Shown here in pieces: positions 56,575 to 64,000 of a stretch of 64,000 nucleotides of DNA. Source of the stretch: JAKFWF01 sp041745515 (GTDB taxonomy: Bacteria; Pseudomonadota; Alphaproteobacteria; Rhizobiales; Hyphomicrobiaceae); assembly GCA_041745515.1 (NCBI GenBank), contig JBGTIU010000202.1, forward strand, positions 5,854-69,853, in the 5' to 3' direction. The translations under genes and the position numbers were made by a program. How positions within the stretch are numbered: the stretch's first letter is position 1; each line of letters opens with the position of its first letter. A model generated the notes under the pieces. The model did no database searches and was not told where the DNA came from. It saw only the letters and a list, made by a program, of their open reading frames with translations.

Positions 56575-57561
56575 TTACGAATCAGTCGCGCGATTCGACT
56601 GCAGGCGATGATAGAGCCCGCCGGCGCCTTTCGGCATCAGATAGATCAGCAGGATTAGGATGAGCCCGTAAACGGCGCCAGACAAGCCCTTCGATATGTG
56701 CTCGGCCACATTCGGCACGAACATGACAAAGGCGCCGCCGACAAAACAGCCGGGCAGCCAGCCAACGCCGCCGACCACCAGCCCAACCAGGATCGCGACC
56801 GACAGCGTCAAGGTGAAGCTATCCGGCGCCACGAACTGCACCGCAATCGCGCCGAGCGCTCCGGCAACGCCGGCGTACAGGGCGCTAACGCCGAAGGTCG
56901 TGATCTTGTAGAGCGCCGCGTTGATGCCCATGGCTTTCGCCGCCAGGGGATTGTCTTTGATCGCCTTGATCGCTCGGCCGGTGCGGCTGTTTGTGAGATT
57001 TCGCGCCAGTCGGAGCAGCAGCAGTGCTATGGCAAGCGTCACGAAGTAGAGCCACTGATCCTGCGTCAGCGGCAGTCCGAGCGGAGCATGTGGCTTGGTA
57101 ATTACAATGCCCTGAACGCCACCTGTCCAGCGCTCGAGCGGCGACAATTTCAGCACCTGTGGCGTAGCGACGGCGAGTGCAAATGTTGCCAGCGCCAAAT
57201 AGATTGCCTCGAGACGCAGGGCCGGCAATCCGAACAGAAAACCTGCGATGAAGCACACGGCTCCGGCGGCCGGAAGGGTCAGCAAATATGTGAAACCGCC
57301 ATGCTCCATCATGATCGCAGCAGTGTAGGCGCCGATGGCATAGAAAGCCCCGTGCCCCAATGAGAACTGACCATTGAAGCCGGTCAGCAGATTGAGCCCC
57401 ATGATTGCAATCGCGTAAACCAGCACCATCGTAAGCTGGAACGTGACAAAGCCCTTGACGACGAACGGCGCGATCAGGGCGGCTGCGACCATGACGAGTG
57501 GCAGCATGCGCGAGGCGCTCCGGCGCTCAGACCCTGATACTGTTTGCGCTTCCGTGCTCAC
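56575..57561 (-). CDS. livM: ABC transporter permease, LivM type
   Basis: A 328-residue inner-membrane permease with about ten helices. Family motifs are GLNLLTGFNGQFSLGHGAFYAIGAY and AIKDNPLAAKAMGIN (the cytoplasmic coupling segment). The GTG at 57561 starts 2 nt after the livH stop, so translation is coupled; the open frame upstream lies inside livH. It pairs with LivH to form the translocation channel of a Liv-type importer. Confidence 0.92.
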   Translation of the reverse strand: MSTEAQTVSGSERRSASRMLPLVMVAAALIAPFVVKGFVTFQLTMVLVYAIAIMGLNLLTGFNGQFSLGHGAFYAIGAYTAAIMMEHGGFTYLLTLPAAGAVCFIAGFLFGLPALRLEAIYLALATFALAVATPQVLKLSPLERWTGGVQGIVITKPHAPLGLPLTQDQWLYFVTLAIALLLLRLARNLTNSRTGRAIKAIKDNPLAAKAMGINAALYKITTFGVSALYAGVAGALGAIAVQFVAPDSFTLTLSVAILVGLVVGGVGWLPGCFVGGAFVMFVPNVAEHISKGLSGAVYGLILILLIYLMPKGAGGLYHRLQSNRATDS

Positions 57562-57563
57562 GA

Positions 57564-58442
57564 TCACACCCGCTGCACGGTGGTGCGGCCGAACAGTCCG
57601 CCGGGCTTCAGGACGAGCACGCTGACGATGACCAGCAGGGCCAGCGGCAGTTTGAGTTCTCCGCCAATGACTGGAATGTACGTGCCCGCCAAATTTTCGA
57701 GGATACCGACAAGAAAGCCGCCGAGCACCGCGCCGCCAGGGCTTGTCAACCCGCCGAGCACCGCGCCGGCAAAGCCGTAGAGCAGGATGCCGAGCATCAT
57801 GTTGGGTTCGAGAAAGACGACGGGCGCGATCAGCATTCCGGCGATGGCGCCGACAGCGGACGCCATGCCCCAGCCGAGCGCCGCCATCCAACCGACCCGG
57901 ATGCCGACAAGCCGCGCCGACGTCGGGTTCTCGGCGGCGGCTCTCATTGCGAGTCCGATTCTTGTATGACGGAAGAACAGGTAGAGCGCCACCAGCAGCG
58001 CCAGCGTAACGGCGATCATGCCGGCCTGATGCGAACCGACCAGCGACGAACCGAACAGCGGCCTCGTGCCGAACGGGGTCGGAAACGGTTTGATTGAGAA
58101 ATCCCAGATGAAACCGGCCGTGCTGTTCAACACCGTGAACAACGCGATGAAGACGACGACATGGCTGAGCACAGGGGCGTTGTGCAGAGGCTTGAATACG
58201 ATGCGCTCAATAGCCAATCCACCCATGAATGATAACCCGATCGTAGCGATAAATGCAGCCCAATAGGGCAGGCCCCACGCCATCAGCTGCCACGCGATGA
58301 ACGTAGAGATCATCGCCATCTCGCCTTGTGCAAAATTCAGATGATCGATCGCCTGATAAATCATGACAATTGCCAACGCCATGCAGGCATAGATGCTTCC
58401 CGTGGCGACTCCGGCGACGACCTGCTGCAGGAATAGTTCCAT
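57564..58442 (-). CDS. livH: ABC transporter permease, LivH type
   Basis: A 292-residue permease with about eight helices, starting FLQQVVAGVATGSIYACMALAIVMIYQAIDHLNFAQGEM, the standard LivH opening. RAAAENPTSARLVGI is the coupling segment, and GAVLGGLTSPGGAVLGGFLVGILEN lies near the end. It starts 8 nt after livF and runs into livM. Together they import an amino acid, aromatic acid or dicarboxylate; the ligand depends on the binding protein. Confidence 0.93.
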   Translation of the reverse strand: MELFLQQVVAGVATGSIYACMALAIVMIYQAIDHLNFAQGEMAMISTFIAWQLMAWGLPYWAAFIATIGLSFMGGLAIERIVFKPLHNAPVLSHVVVFIALFTVLNSTAGFIWDFSIKPFPTPFGTRPLFGSSLVGSHQAGMIAVTLALLVALYLFFRHTRIGLAMRAAAENPTSARLVGIRVGWMAALGWGMASAVGAIAGMLIAPVVFLEPNMMLGILLYGFAGAVLGGLTSPGGAVLGGFLVGILENLAGTYIPVIGGELKLPLALLVIVSVLVLKPGGLFGRTTVQRV

Positions 58443-58450
58443 TGCCGCTT

Positions 58451-59164
58451 TTAAGCCCCCAGATAGGCGCTGCGCACGCGCTCGTTCTGCGCAAACGCCC
58501 CTGCTGCCCCCGACAGCACGACGCGGCCGGTCTCCAGGAGATACGCAACATCGGCCAGCGCCAGCGCCAAGGCGGCATTCTGCTCGACGATCAGCATCGC
58601 GACGTTCTCCTCGCGGCGGACGCGCGTGAGAATGGCAAACAGATTGCGAACGACGAGGGGCGCCAAGCCGAACGAGGGCTCGTCGAGCAGAATCAGGCGT
58701 GGCCGCAACATCAGAGCGCGGCCGATGGCCAGCATCTGCTGCTCACCGCCCGACAGCAGACCCGCGACCTGCGCGCGCCTCTCCTCCAGAATCGGAAAGT
58801 AATCGTATACTTTGGTCATGTCGGCTTTGATCTGGCCGGTATCGCGCCGCGACATCGCGCCAAGGTTGAGATTCTCTGCGACAGTCATGCGCTGAAATGT
58901 GCCGCGCCCTTCCGGCACATGTGCAATGCCGAGCCGGGCGATATCCTCTGTCGATAACTCTTCGAGCGCGGCGCCTCCAAAGCGGATGCTGCCGCTTCGT
59001 CTAATCAGCCCGCAGATAGCCCGCAGCGTTGTCGTCTTACCGGCGCCATTGGCACCTAGCAGCGCGGTCACCCCGCCCTCGGCCACCGCCAGATCGGCCG
59101 CGTGCAGCACGTCGGCGCGACCGTACCCGGCGCCGAGGCCTTTGATCTGCAGTAGCGCCGTCAT
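58451..59164 (-). CDS. livF: ABC transporter ATP-binding protein, LivF type
   Basis: A 237-residue ATPase. Walker A is GANGAGKTTTL, the signature LLSGGEQQML, Walker B LILLDEPSFGLAP, and the H-loop region LIVEQNA. The short length and HVPEGRGTF place it in the LivF class. Its ATG overlaps the livG stop by ATGA. It energises the importer with LivG. Confidence 0.95.
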   Translation of the reverse strand: MTALLQIKGLGAGYGRADVLHAADLAVAEGGVTALLGANGAGKTTTLRAICGLIRRSGSIRFGGAALEELSTEDIARLGIAHVPEGRGTFQRMTVAENLNLGAMSRRDTGQIKADMTKVYDYFPILEERRAQVAGLLSGGEQQMLAIGRALMLRPRLILLDEPSFGLAPLVVRNLFAILTRVRREENVAMLIVEQNAALALALADVAYLLETGRVVLSGAAGAFAQNERVRSAYLGA

Positions 59165-59943
59165 GTGCCCGCCTCTGCACCGAGATAGGCTTCGATCACG
59201 GCAGGGTCGGCCTGCACGGCGGCCGGCGGCCCCTCAGCGAGTTTGCGGCCGAAATTCAGCGCCACCACCTTGTCGGACACCGACATGACGAGACCCATGT
59301 GATGCTCGACCAGGAGCACTGTGAGGCCCCGCTCGTCGCGGATCTGGCGGATCAGTTGCGCGAGCGCCGCCACCTCATCTCGATTGAGCCCGCCGGCCGG
59401 TTCGTCGAGCGCCAGCAGCTTGGGCCGGCTGCACAGCGCCCGCGCCAGCTCGACGCGCTTCTGGGTGCCGAAGGGCAGGCTGCTTACGGGTCGATCGGCG
59501 ACGCCGGCCAGACCCAACCAGCCGATCAGATCGCGCGCCGCAAGTTCCAGCTGCCGATCCCGCGCTCGCGACCAACCAAGGTTGAGTGCATCGCTGACAA
59601 AGTCGCCACGGCTCGTGACATGACCGCCGATCATCACGTTGTCGAGTACCGTCAGGTTGGCGAACAGCGCCAGGTTCTGGAAAGTGCGGCCGAGGCCGAG
59701 GGCCGCCATTACGTGGGTCGGGCGTCGCAAAATCGAGGCGCCGTCGAAGTGAATATCGCCGAAGGTAGGCGTGTAGATGCGGCTCAGGCAATTGAACAGC
59801 GTCGTCTTGCCCGCGCCGTTCGGCCCGATCAGCCCGAGAATATTGCCGCGTGCAATGTCGAACGAGACGCCGTCGAGTGCATTGATGCCACCGAAAGTAA
59901 CAGCGACATCGCGCACCGATAGCAGCGGCCCGTTCGAACCCAC
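59161..59943 (-). CDS. livG: ABC transporter ATP-binding protein, LivG type
   Basis: A 260-residue ATPase. Walker A is GPNGAGKTTLFN; LGRTFQNLALFANLTVLDNVMIG and the C-terminal RKLAEGPPAAVQADPAVIEAYLG are LivG features. The signature is slightly altered (SSLPFGTQKRVELARAL instead of LSYGxQ), and Walker B is LLALDEPAGGLN. The GTG at 59943 has AGGGAGG ~5 nt upstream, which decides the start; the open frame extends 24 codons further. It is the first gene of the Liv unit and diverges from the pimF-like gene across ~148 bp. Confidence 0.94.
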   Translation of the reverse strand: MGSNGPLLSVRDVAVTFGGINALDGVSFDIARGNILGLIGPNGAGKTTLFNCLSRIYTPTFGDIHFDGASILRRPTHVMAALGLGRTFQNLALFANLTVLDNVMIGGHVTSRGDFVSDALNLGWSRARDRQLELAARDLIGWLGLAGVADRPVSSLPFGTQKRVELARALCSRPKLLALDEPAGGLNRDEVAALAQLIRQIRDERGLTVLLVEHHMGLVMSVSDKVVALNFGRKLAEGPPAAVQADPAVIEAYLGAEAGT

Positions 59944-60091
59944 GCAACCTCCCTGAACGCAATTACGGTTTCGACGCGTTTGTTCACGCCTCTTGATTGA
60001 CAGCGGAGGGACCACTTCCTACCGTTCGGGTCAAGCCTGCAATCACGTTCTGGTGCGACAGTACCGGATCGTAGCCCAAGGGATTCGTGGC

Positions 60092-62188
60092 ATGACCGCC
60101 ATCGTCAGCTCGGCACTGGAAGGCGGTATCGTAGTCATCACCATCGACAACCCACCGGTCAACGCTTTGGGTCAAGCGGTGCGACACGGCCTCGTCGAGG
60201 CGATCGCGGCAACCAAATCCAAAGCCGCCGTCAAGGCCATCGTCATCGCCTGCGCCGGGCGGACATTTTGCGCCGGAGCCGACATCACCGAGTTCGGCAA
60301 GCCGCCCAAGGCACCGAGCTTGGCAGAAGTGATCGATGCCATCGAAGGCGTCGGCAAACCAGTAGTCGCGGCCGTGCATGGGACGACGCTTGGCGGCGGG
60401 TTGGAATTGGCGCTCGCCTGTCATTATCGGGTGGCCGCGCGCGATACGCGGCTGGGCCTGCCTGAAGTCAAACTCGGCATCTTACCGGGAGCTGGTGGCA
60501 CCCAGCGGCTACCACGCGTCATCGGACCGGAGAAGGCGCTGGCGGTCATCGTGTCCGGCGAGCCGATGCAAGTGACCCAAGCGCTTGCCGACGGCCTTGT
60601 CGACAGAATTGCGGAAGGCGATCTCGTGGCTGCCGCGATCATCTTCGCCCTTGACGCTGCGGCATCCGGCAAACCGCTGCGTCTCGTGCGGGATCGAGAC
60701 GACAAGCTTGTGGCCACGCGTGGCGATCGCAGCGCGTTCGACAAGTCGGCAGCCGCGTTGCTGGCGCGCAAGCAGGGTCAACATGCACCGGCGGCCTGCG
60801 CCAAGTCGGTCGCCAATTCCTTCACATTGCCGTTCGATGAGGGGCTAGCCGCGGAGCGTGCCTTGTTCCGCGACCTCGTTGCTGGCGACCAGTCGAAGGC
60901 CTTGCGGCACATCTTCTTTGCCGAGAGGGAAGCCAACAAGATCCCGGACCTTGGAACAGCCGTGAAACCACGCGACATCATCACCGCCGCCGTGATTGGA
61001 GCTGGCACGATGGGCGGCGGCATCGCCATGTGCTTTGCCAACGCAGGCATCCCCGTCACACTGATCGATACTGCGGCCGAGCCGCTTGCTCGCGGCATGG
61101 CAACGATCGAGAAGAACTACCGCAACACGGCCGCGCGCGGCGGCATCACCGCATCCGAAGCCGACCAGCGCATCGCGCTGATCACGGGCGAGGTCGGGAT
61201 CAAGAACGTCGCGAATGCCGACATCATCATTGAAGCCGTGTTCGAGGAGATGGACCTCAAGCGCCGCATCTTCGCCGAACTCGATGCTCACGCGAAACGC
61301 GGTGCGGTGCTTGCTACCAACACATCGACGCTCGATGTCGATGTGATCGCAGGGGCCACCAGCCGGCCCGGCGACGTGCTTGGCATGCACTTTTTTTCAC
61401 CAGCCAACGTGATGCGGCTGTTGGAGGTCGTGCGCGCCGAGGCAACCGCACCCGACGCACTGGCGACCGCCATGGCGGTGGGCCGCCGCATTGCGAAGGT
61501 GCCGGTCGTCTCAGGCGTTTGTTATGGCTTCATCGGCAATCGCATGCTGCACAAGCGCTCAGTCGAAGCGGAACGCCTGATCTTGGAGGGCGCGGCACCC
61601 GAGGCAGTCGACGCCGTCGTCGTGGCGTTCGGATTCCCGATGGGGCCGTTCGCCATGGGCGATCTGGCCGGGCTCGATGTCGGCTGGCGCATCCGCAAGG
61701 CACGCGGCACCACCGCGGCCGTAGGCGATGCACTGTGCGAAGCCGGGCGCTTCGGCCAGAAGACAGCCAGGGGCTACTACCTCTACGAAGCCGGATCGCG
61801 CACGCCCAAGTCCGACCCCGAAGTTGCGAAGCTGATCGAGACAACCTCGGCCAAGCTTGGCATCAAGCGGCGCACGATCGGCGCGCAAGAGATCATCGAG
61901 CGGATGCTCTATCCGATGATCAACGAGGCAGCCCGCATCCTTGACGAAGGCATCGCCATGCGGCCCGGCGACATCGATGTGGTATGGGTTTACGGTTACG
62001 GGTGGCCGGCCTGGCGCGGCGGGCCGATGCATTACGCTGACAGCGTCGGCTTGCCGAAGATCGCCGAACGGCTGGCTCACTATGCGAAGCAAAGCGGCGA
62101 CGCGGCGCTCGAACCCGCAGCCCTACTGTCCAGCCTGGCCGCCGAGGGCAAGGGCTTTGCTTCCCTCGCCGCCAAGAACGGCGCCTAA
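60092..62188 (+). CDS. pimF: Bifunctional enoyl-CoA hydratase / 3-hydroxyacyl-CoA dehydrogenase (PimF/FadB-like)
   Basis: A 698-residue beta-oxidation enzyme. The N-terminal crotonase keeps both catalytic Glu (GGGLELALA and GLPEVKLGILPGAGGTQRL). The dehydrogenase has the NAD motif AAVIGAGTMGGGIA, the catalytic His in HFFSPANVMRLLE and EIIERMLYPMINEAARIL. It hydrates enoyl-CoA and oxidises the product. Gene order with a CoA ligase and thiolase matches pimFAB of Rhodopseudomonas, which degrades pimelate-type dicarboxylates. The start at 60092 is by homology; a weak AGGGA precedes it. Its stop shares a base with the next ATG. Confidence 0.93.
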   Translation: MTAIVSSALEGGIVVITIDNPPVNALGQAVRHGLVEAIAATKSKAAVKAIVIACAGRTFCAGADITEFGKPPKAPSLAEVIDAIEGVGKPVVAAVHGTTLGGGLELALACHYRVAARDTRLGLPEVKLGILPGAGGTQRLPRVIGPEKALAVIVSGEPMQVTQALADGLVDRIAEGDLVAAAIIFALDAAASGKPLRLVRDRDDKLVATRGDRSAFDKSAAALLARKQGQHAPAACAKSVANSFTLPFDEGLAAERALFRDLVAGDQSKALRHIFFAEREANKIPDLGTAVKPRDIITAAVIGAGTMGGGIAMCFANAGIPVTLIDTAAEPLARGMATIEKNYRNTAARGGITASEADQRIALITGEVGIKNVANADIIIEAVFEEMDLKRRIFAELDAHAKRGAVLATNTSTLDVDVIAGATSRPGDVLGMHFFSPANVMRLLEVVRAEATAPDALATAMAVGRRIAKVPVVSGVCYGFIGNRMLHKRSVEAERLILEGAAPEAVDAVVVAFGFPMGPFAMGDLAGLDVGWRIRKARGTTAAVGDALCEAGRFGQKTARGYYLYEAGSRTPKSDPEVAKLIETTSAKLGIKRRTIGAQEIIERMLYPMINEAARILDEGIAMRPGDIDVVWVYGYGWPAWRGGPMHYADSVGLPKIAERLAHYAKQSGDAALEPAALLSSLAAEGKGFASLAAKNGA

Positions 62189-63843
62189 TGGCAAGACGCC
62201 CCTTCCCCTGGGAGAAATCGTACCCGCCTGGGGTAAATTGGGATGTTGCGATCGAGCCAACCACGATAACGGCGAAGTTCGACGCGGCGGTGATCGAGCA
62301 CGCGAAAAGAAGCGCGATCGACTTTCGCGGCCGGCCTATAGGTTATGCCGACCTCGGCGCGGCGGTCGCGCGGGCCGGGGCGGCCTTCCTTAAGTCCGGC
62401 ACCGGGCCCGGAGCGGCAATCGCGCTCTACCTGCCCAACGTACCCTGGCATCCGATCGCCTTTTTTGGTGCGTTGAAAGCCGGCGCACGGGTCGTTCACC
62501 TGTCGCCGCTCGATGCCGAGCGCACCCTGCGGCACAAACTCACCGACAGTGGCGCCCGCACGTTGGTCACGACCAATCTGGCACCGATGTTGCCAATGGC
62601 ACGGAAACTCCTTGACGCCGGGATGCTGGATCGCATTTTCGTCGGCGACGATGCACGCTGGGGGGCTTCGATATCGGCGCTACCCATTCCGGAGCGGCCA
62701 GATGTGCTCAACTTCGGCTTTCCGACGCCGCCAAAGACATGGCCCCAGGTGCTGCCATCCGACATTGCCCTGCTACAGTATACCGGCGGCACCACGGGCG
62801 TCCCCAAGGGCGCAATCCTGACGCACGCCAACATGACATCGGCTTTGCAGATCTACGAAGCCTGGTACGGTCCCCAAGGCATCAACCGCAAGGGAGGAGG
62901 CCGCGCCATCTGCGTGCTGCCGCTGTTCCACATCTACCAGCTGACGAACATGGTGAAGCAAATCACGAGCGGCAACGAGATTCTGTTGCGCACGAGATTC
63001 GATGTCGAAACCACCATCCGCGACATTGAGGAAAAGCGTGCCACGAACTTCCCCGGCGTGCCGACGATGTGGATCGCGCTCGCCAATCATCCCGGCATCG
63101 AGACCCGGGATTTTTCATCGCTGGAGCTGTGTTCGGCGGGTGGCGCGCCGATGCCTGTCGAGGTGCAATTGCGTTTCGAGCGCCTGACCGGGCGACGGCT
63201 CGGCGGCGGGTGGGGCATGACCGAGACGTGCCCGGCCGGCACGCAGATCCCGGTGTCGTCGCCGACCAAGCCCGGCACCATCGGGCTGCCGCTGCCCGGC
63301 ATCGAGATCGATATTGTGGCCCTCGATGACCCGACGCGCGTCCTGCCGCTGGGACATACCGGCGAGTTGCGCATCAAAGGACCGAACGTGACCGGTGGTT
63401 ACTGGGGTTGCCCTGAGGAAACCGCCGCGTCGTTTGTCGATGGCCGCTTCCTCACCGGCGATGTCGGCAGCATGGACGCCGACGGCTTCCTATTTCTGGT
63501 CGACCGCAAGAAAGACCTGATCATCTCCGGCGGCTTCAACGTCTATCCGCAGATGATCGAACAGACGATCTACGAGCACGAGAGCGTTGCCGAAGCTCTC
63601 GTCATCGGCATCCCGGATGCCTATCGCGGCGAGAGCGTTAAGGCGTTCGTCAGCCTGCGCGCTGGTGCCACGCCCTTTACCCTGGACGACCTGCGCATGT
63701 TCCTGCGCGACAAGCTCGGCCGCCATGAGATGCCGGTGGCGCTCGAAATTCGCGACCACCTGCCGCGCACGGCCGTCGGCAAGCTGTCGCGACTGGAACT
63801 GCGCCTCGAAGAACAGAACAAGATGAGCCAAACCACAGCCTGA
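62188..63843 (+). CDS. pimA: AMP-forming acyl-CoA ligase (PimA-like, dicarboxylate-CoA ligase)
   Basis: A 551-residue ligase with the P-loop YTGGTTGVPKGA, WGMTETCPAG, the LTGDVGSMDADGFLFLVDRKKD core and the C-terminal LPRTAVGKLSRLEL with its acylating Lys. It activates a carboxylic acid as CoA ester. It starts on the last base of the pimF stop (TAATG). Position between pimF and a thiolase gene fits the dicarboxylate ligase PimA; a generic medium- or long-chain fatty acid ligase remains possible. The N-terminus RRPFPWEKSYPPG is typical of the FadD-like branch. Confidence 0.9.
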   Translation: MARRPFPWEKSYPPGVNWDVAIEPTTITAKFDAAVIEHAKRSAIDFRGRPIGYADLGAAVARAGAAFLKSGTGPGAAIALYLPNVPWHPIAFFGALKAGARVVHLSPLDAERTLRHKLTDSGARTLVTTNLAPMLPMARKLLDAGMLDRIFVGDDARWGASISALPIPERPDVLNFGFPTPPKTWPQVLPSDIALLQYTGGTTGVPKGAILTHANMTSALQIYEAWYGPQGINRKGGGRAICVLPLFHIYQLTNMVKQITSGNEILLRTRFDVETTIRDIEEKRATNFPGVPTMWIALANHPGIETRDFSSLELCSAGGAPMPVEVQLRFERLTGRRLGGGWGMTETCPAGTQIPVSSPTKPGTIGLPLPGIEIDIVALDDPTRVLPLGHTGELRIKGPNVTGGYWGCPEETAASFVDGRFLTGDVGSMDADGFLFLVDRKKDLIISGGFNVYPQMIEQTIYEHESVAEALVIGIPDAYRGESVKAFVSLRAGATPFTLDDLRMFLRDKLGRHEMPVALEIRDHLPRTAVGKLSRLELRLEEQNKMSQTTA

Positions 63844-63857
63844 GAGGATCTGCCGCC

Positions 63858-64000
63858 ATGACCGACGCCGTCATCGTCTCGACAGCTCGCACCCCGATCG
63901 GACGCGCCTTCCGCGGCGCATTCAACTTGACGCACGGCGGTGAACTCGGGGGCCACGTGATCGCCCAGGCCCTGAAGCTCGCCAACGTCGAAGCCGCTGC
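63858..64000 (+). CDS. pimB: Thiolase (acetyl-CoA acyltransferase), 5' part
   Basis: The first 47 codons of a gene cut by the window edge. MTDAVIVSTARTPIGRAFRGAFN is the conserved start of thiolases, followed by GGELGGHVI. It would cleave 3-ketoacyl-CoA, closing the beta-oxidation cycle with the two upstream genes. It begins 14 nt after the ligase stop, with GAGAGGA a few nt before its ATG. The active-site Cys is not yet reached within the window. Confidence 0.85.
   Translation, partial: MTDAVIVSTARTPIGRAFRGAFNLTHGGELGGHVIAQALKLANVEAA

Overview
The window looks like chromosomal DNA of a GC-rich alphaproteobacterium, most likely Hyphomicrobiales (Rhizobiales) of the Nitrobacteraceae/Xanthobacteraceae type. 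The reasons are gene content and order: rsh-rpoZ-folK-NYN protein, SURF1-thrC-M16 peptidase-GNAT, smpB-dapA, a pimelate-type dicarboxylate operon and many secreted YkuD proteins. This is inference from family knowledge; no rRNA or tRNA gene is present to confirm it. I see no insertion sequence, prophage or CRISPR array.

Layout. 0-4 kb: a CAP-domain lipoprotein, argG, two small secreted proteins and a GST-kappa/HCCA isomerase. 4.2-11.1 kb: a compact catabolic operon. It holds a flavin monooxygenase fused to an old-yellow-enzyme domain, a MarR regulator, a crotonase, an acyl-CoA dehydrogenase, an aryl-CoA ligase and a RidA protein. It is best read as aerobic CoA-dependent breakdown of anthranilate (2-aminobenzoate) or a related substituted benzoate, and an AT-rich 34-bp nested palindrome sits in front of it. 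11-19 kb: propionyl-CoA carboxylase beta and both methylmalonyl-CoA mutase subunits (propionyl-CoA to succinyl-CoA), interrupted by an L,D-transpeptidase, a small membrane protein and a GFA zinc protein. 19-28 kb: housekeeping genes rsh, rpoZ, folK, an NYN nuclease, a family-5-like uracil-DNA glycosylase, a PrxQ-type peroxiredoxin with a decayed tandem copy, a divergent SDR, a GNAT, smpB and dapA. A large palindromic repeat lies before smpB's end.

28-35 kb: envelope genes on the plus strand: a soluble lytic transglycosylase, an orphan sigma-54 response regulator, a large YcbB-like L,D-transpeptidase and a YqgE/AlgH protein. 35-47.5 kb: one minus-strand run with overlapping or nearly touching genes: RND adaptor, RND pump, SURF1, thrC, M16 peptidase, GNAT and a large membrane GGDEF/EAL protein whose GGDEF site reads GGDQF. 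47.6-55.3 kb: a third L,D-transpeptidase, a TPR protein divergent from an uncharacterised secreted protein with two related repeats, DoxX, a PEP-mutase/isocitrate-lyase-family enzyme with an orphan TRAP binding protein, and trmL.

55.3-64 kb: a complete Liv-type ABC importer (livG-F-H-M and a binding protein) diverges from a pimF-pimA-pimB-like operon that runs off the window. Together these suggest uptake and beta-oxidation of dicarboxylates or aromatic ring-cleavage products. Overall the window combines acyl-CoA catabolism of aromatics, dicarboxylates and propionate with cell-envelope maintenance genes.
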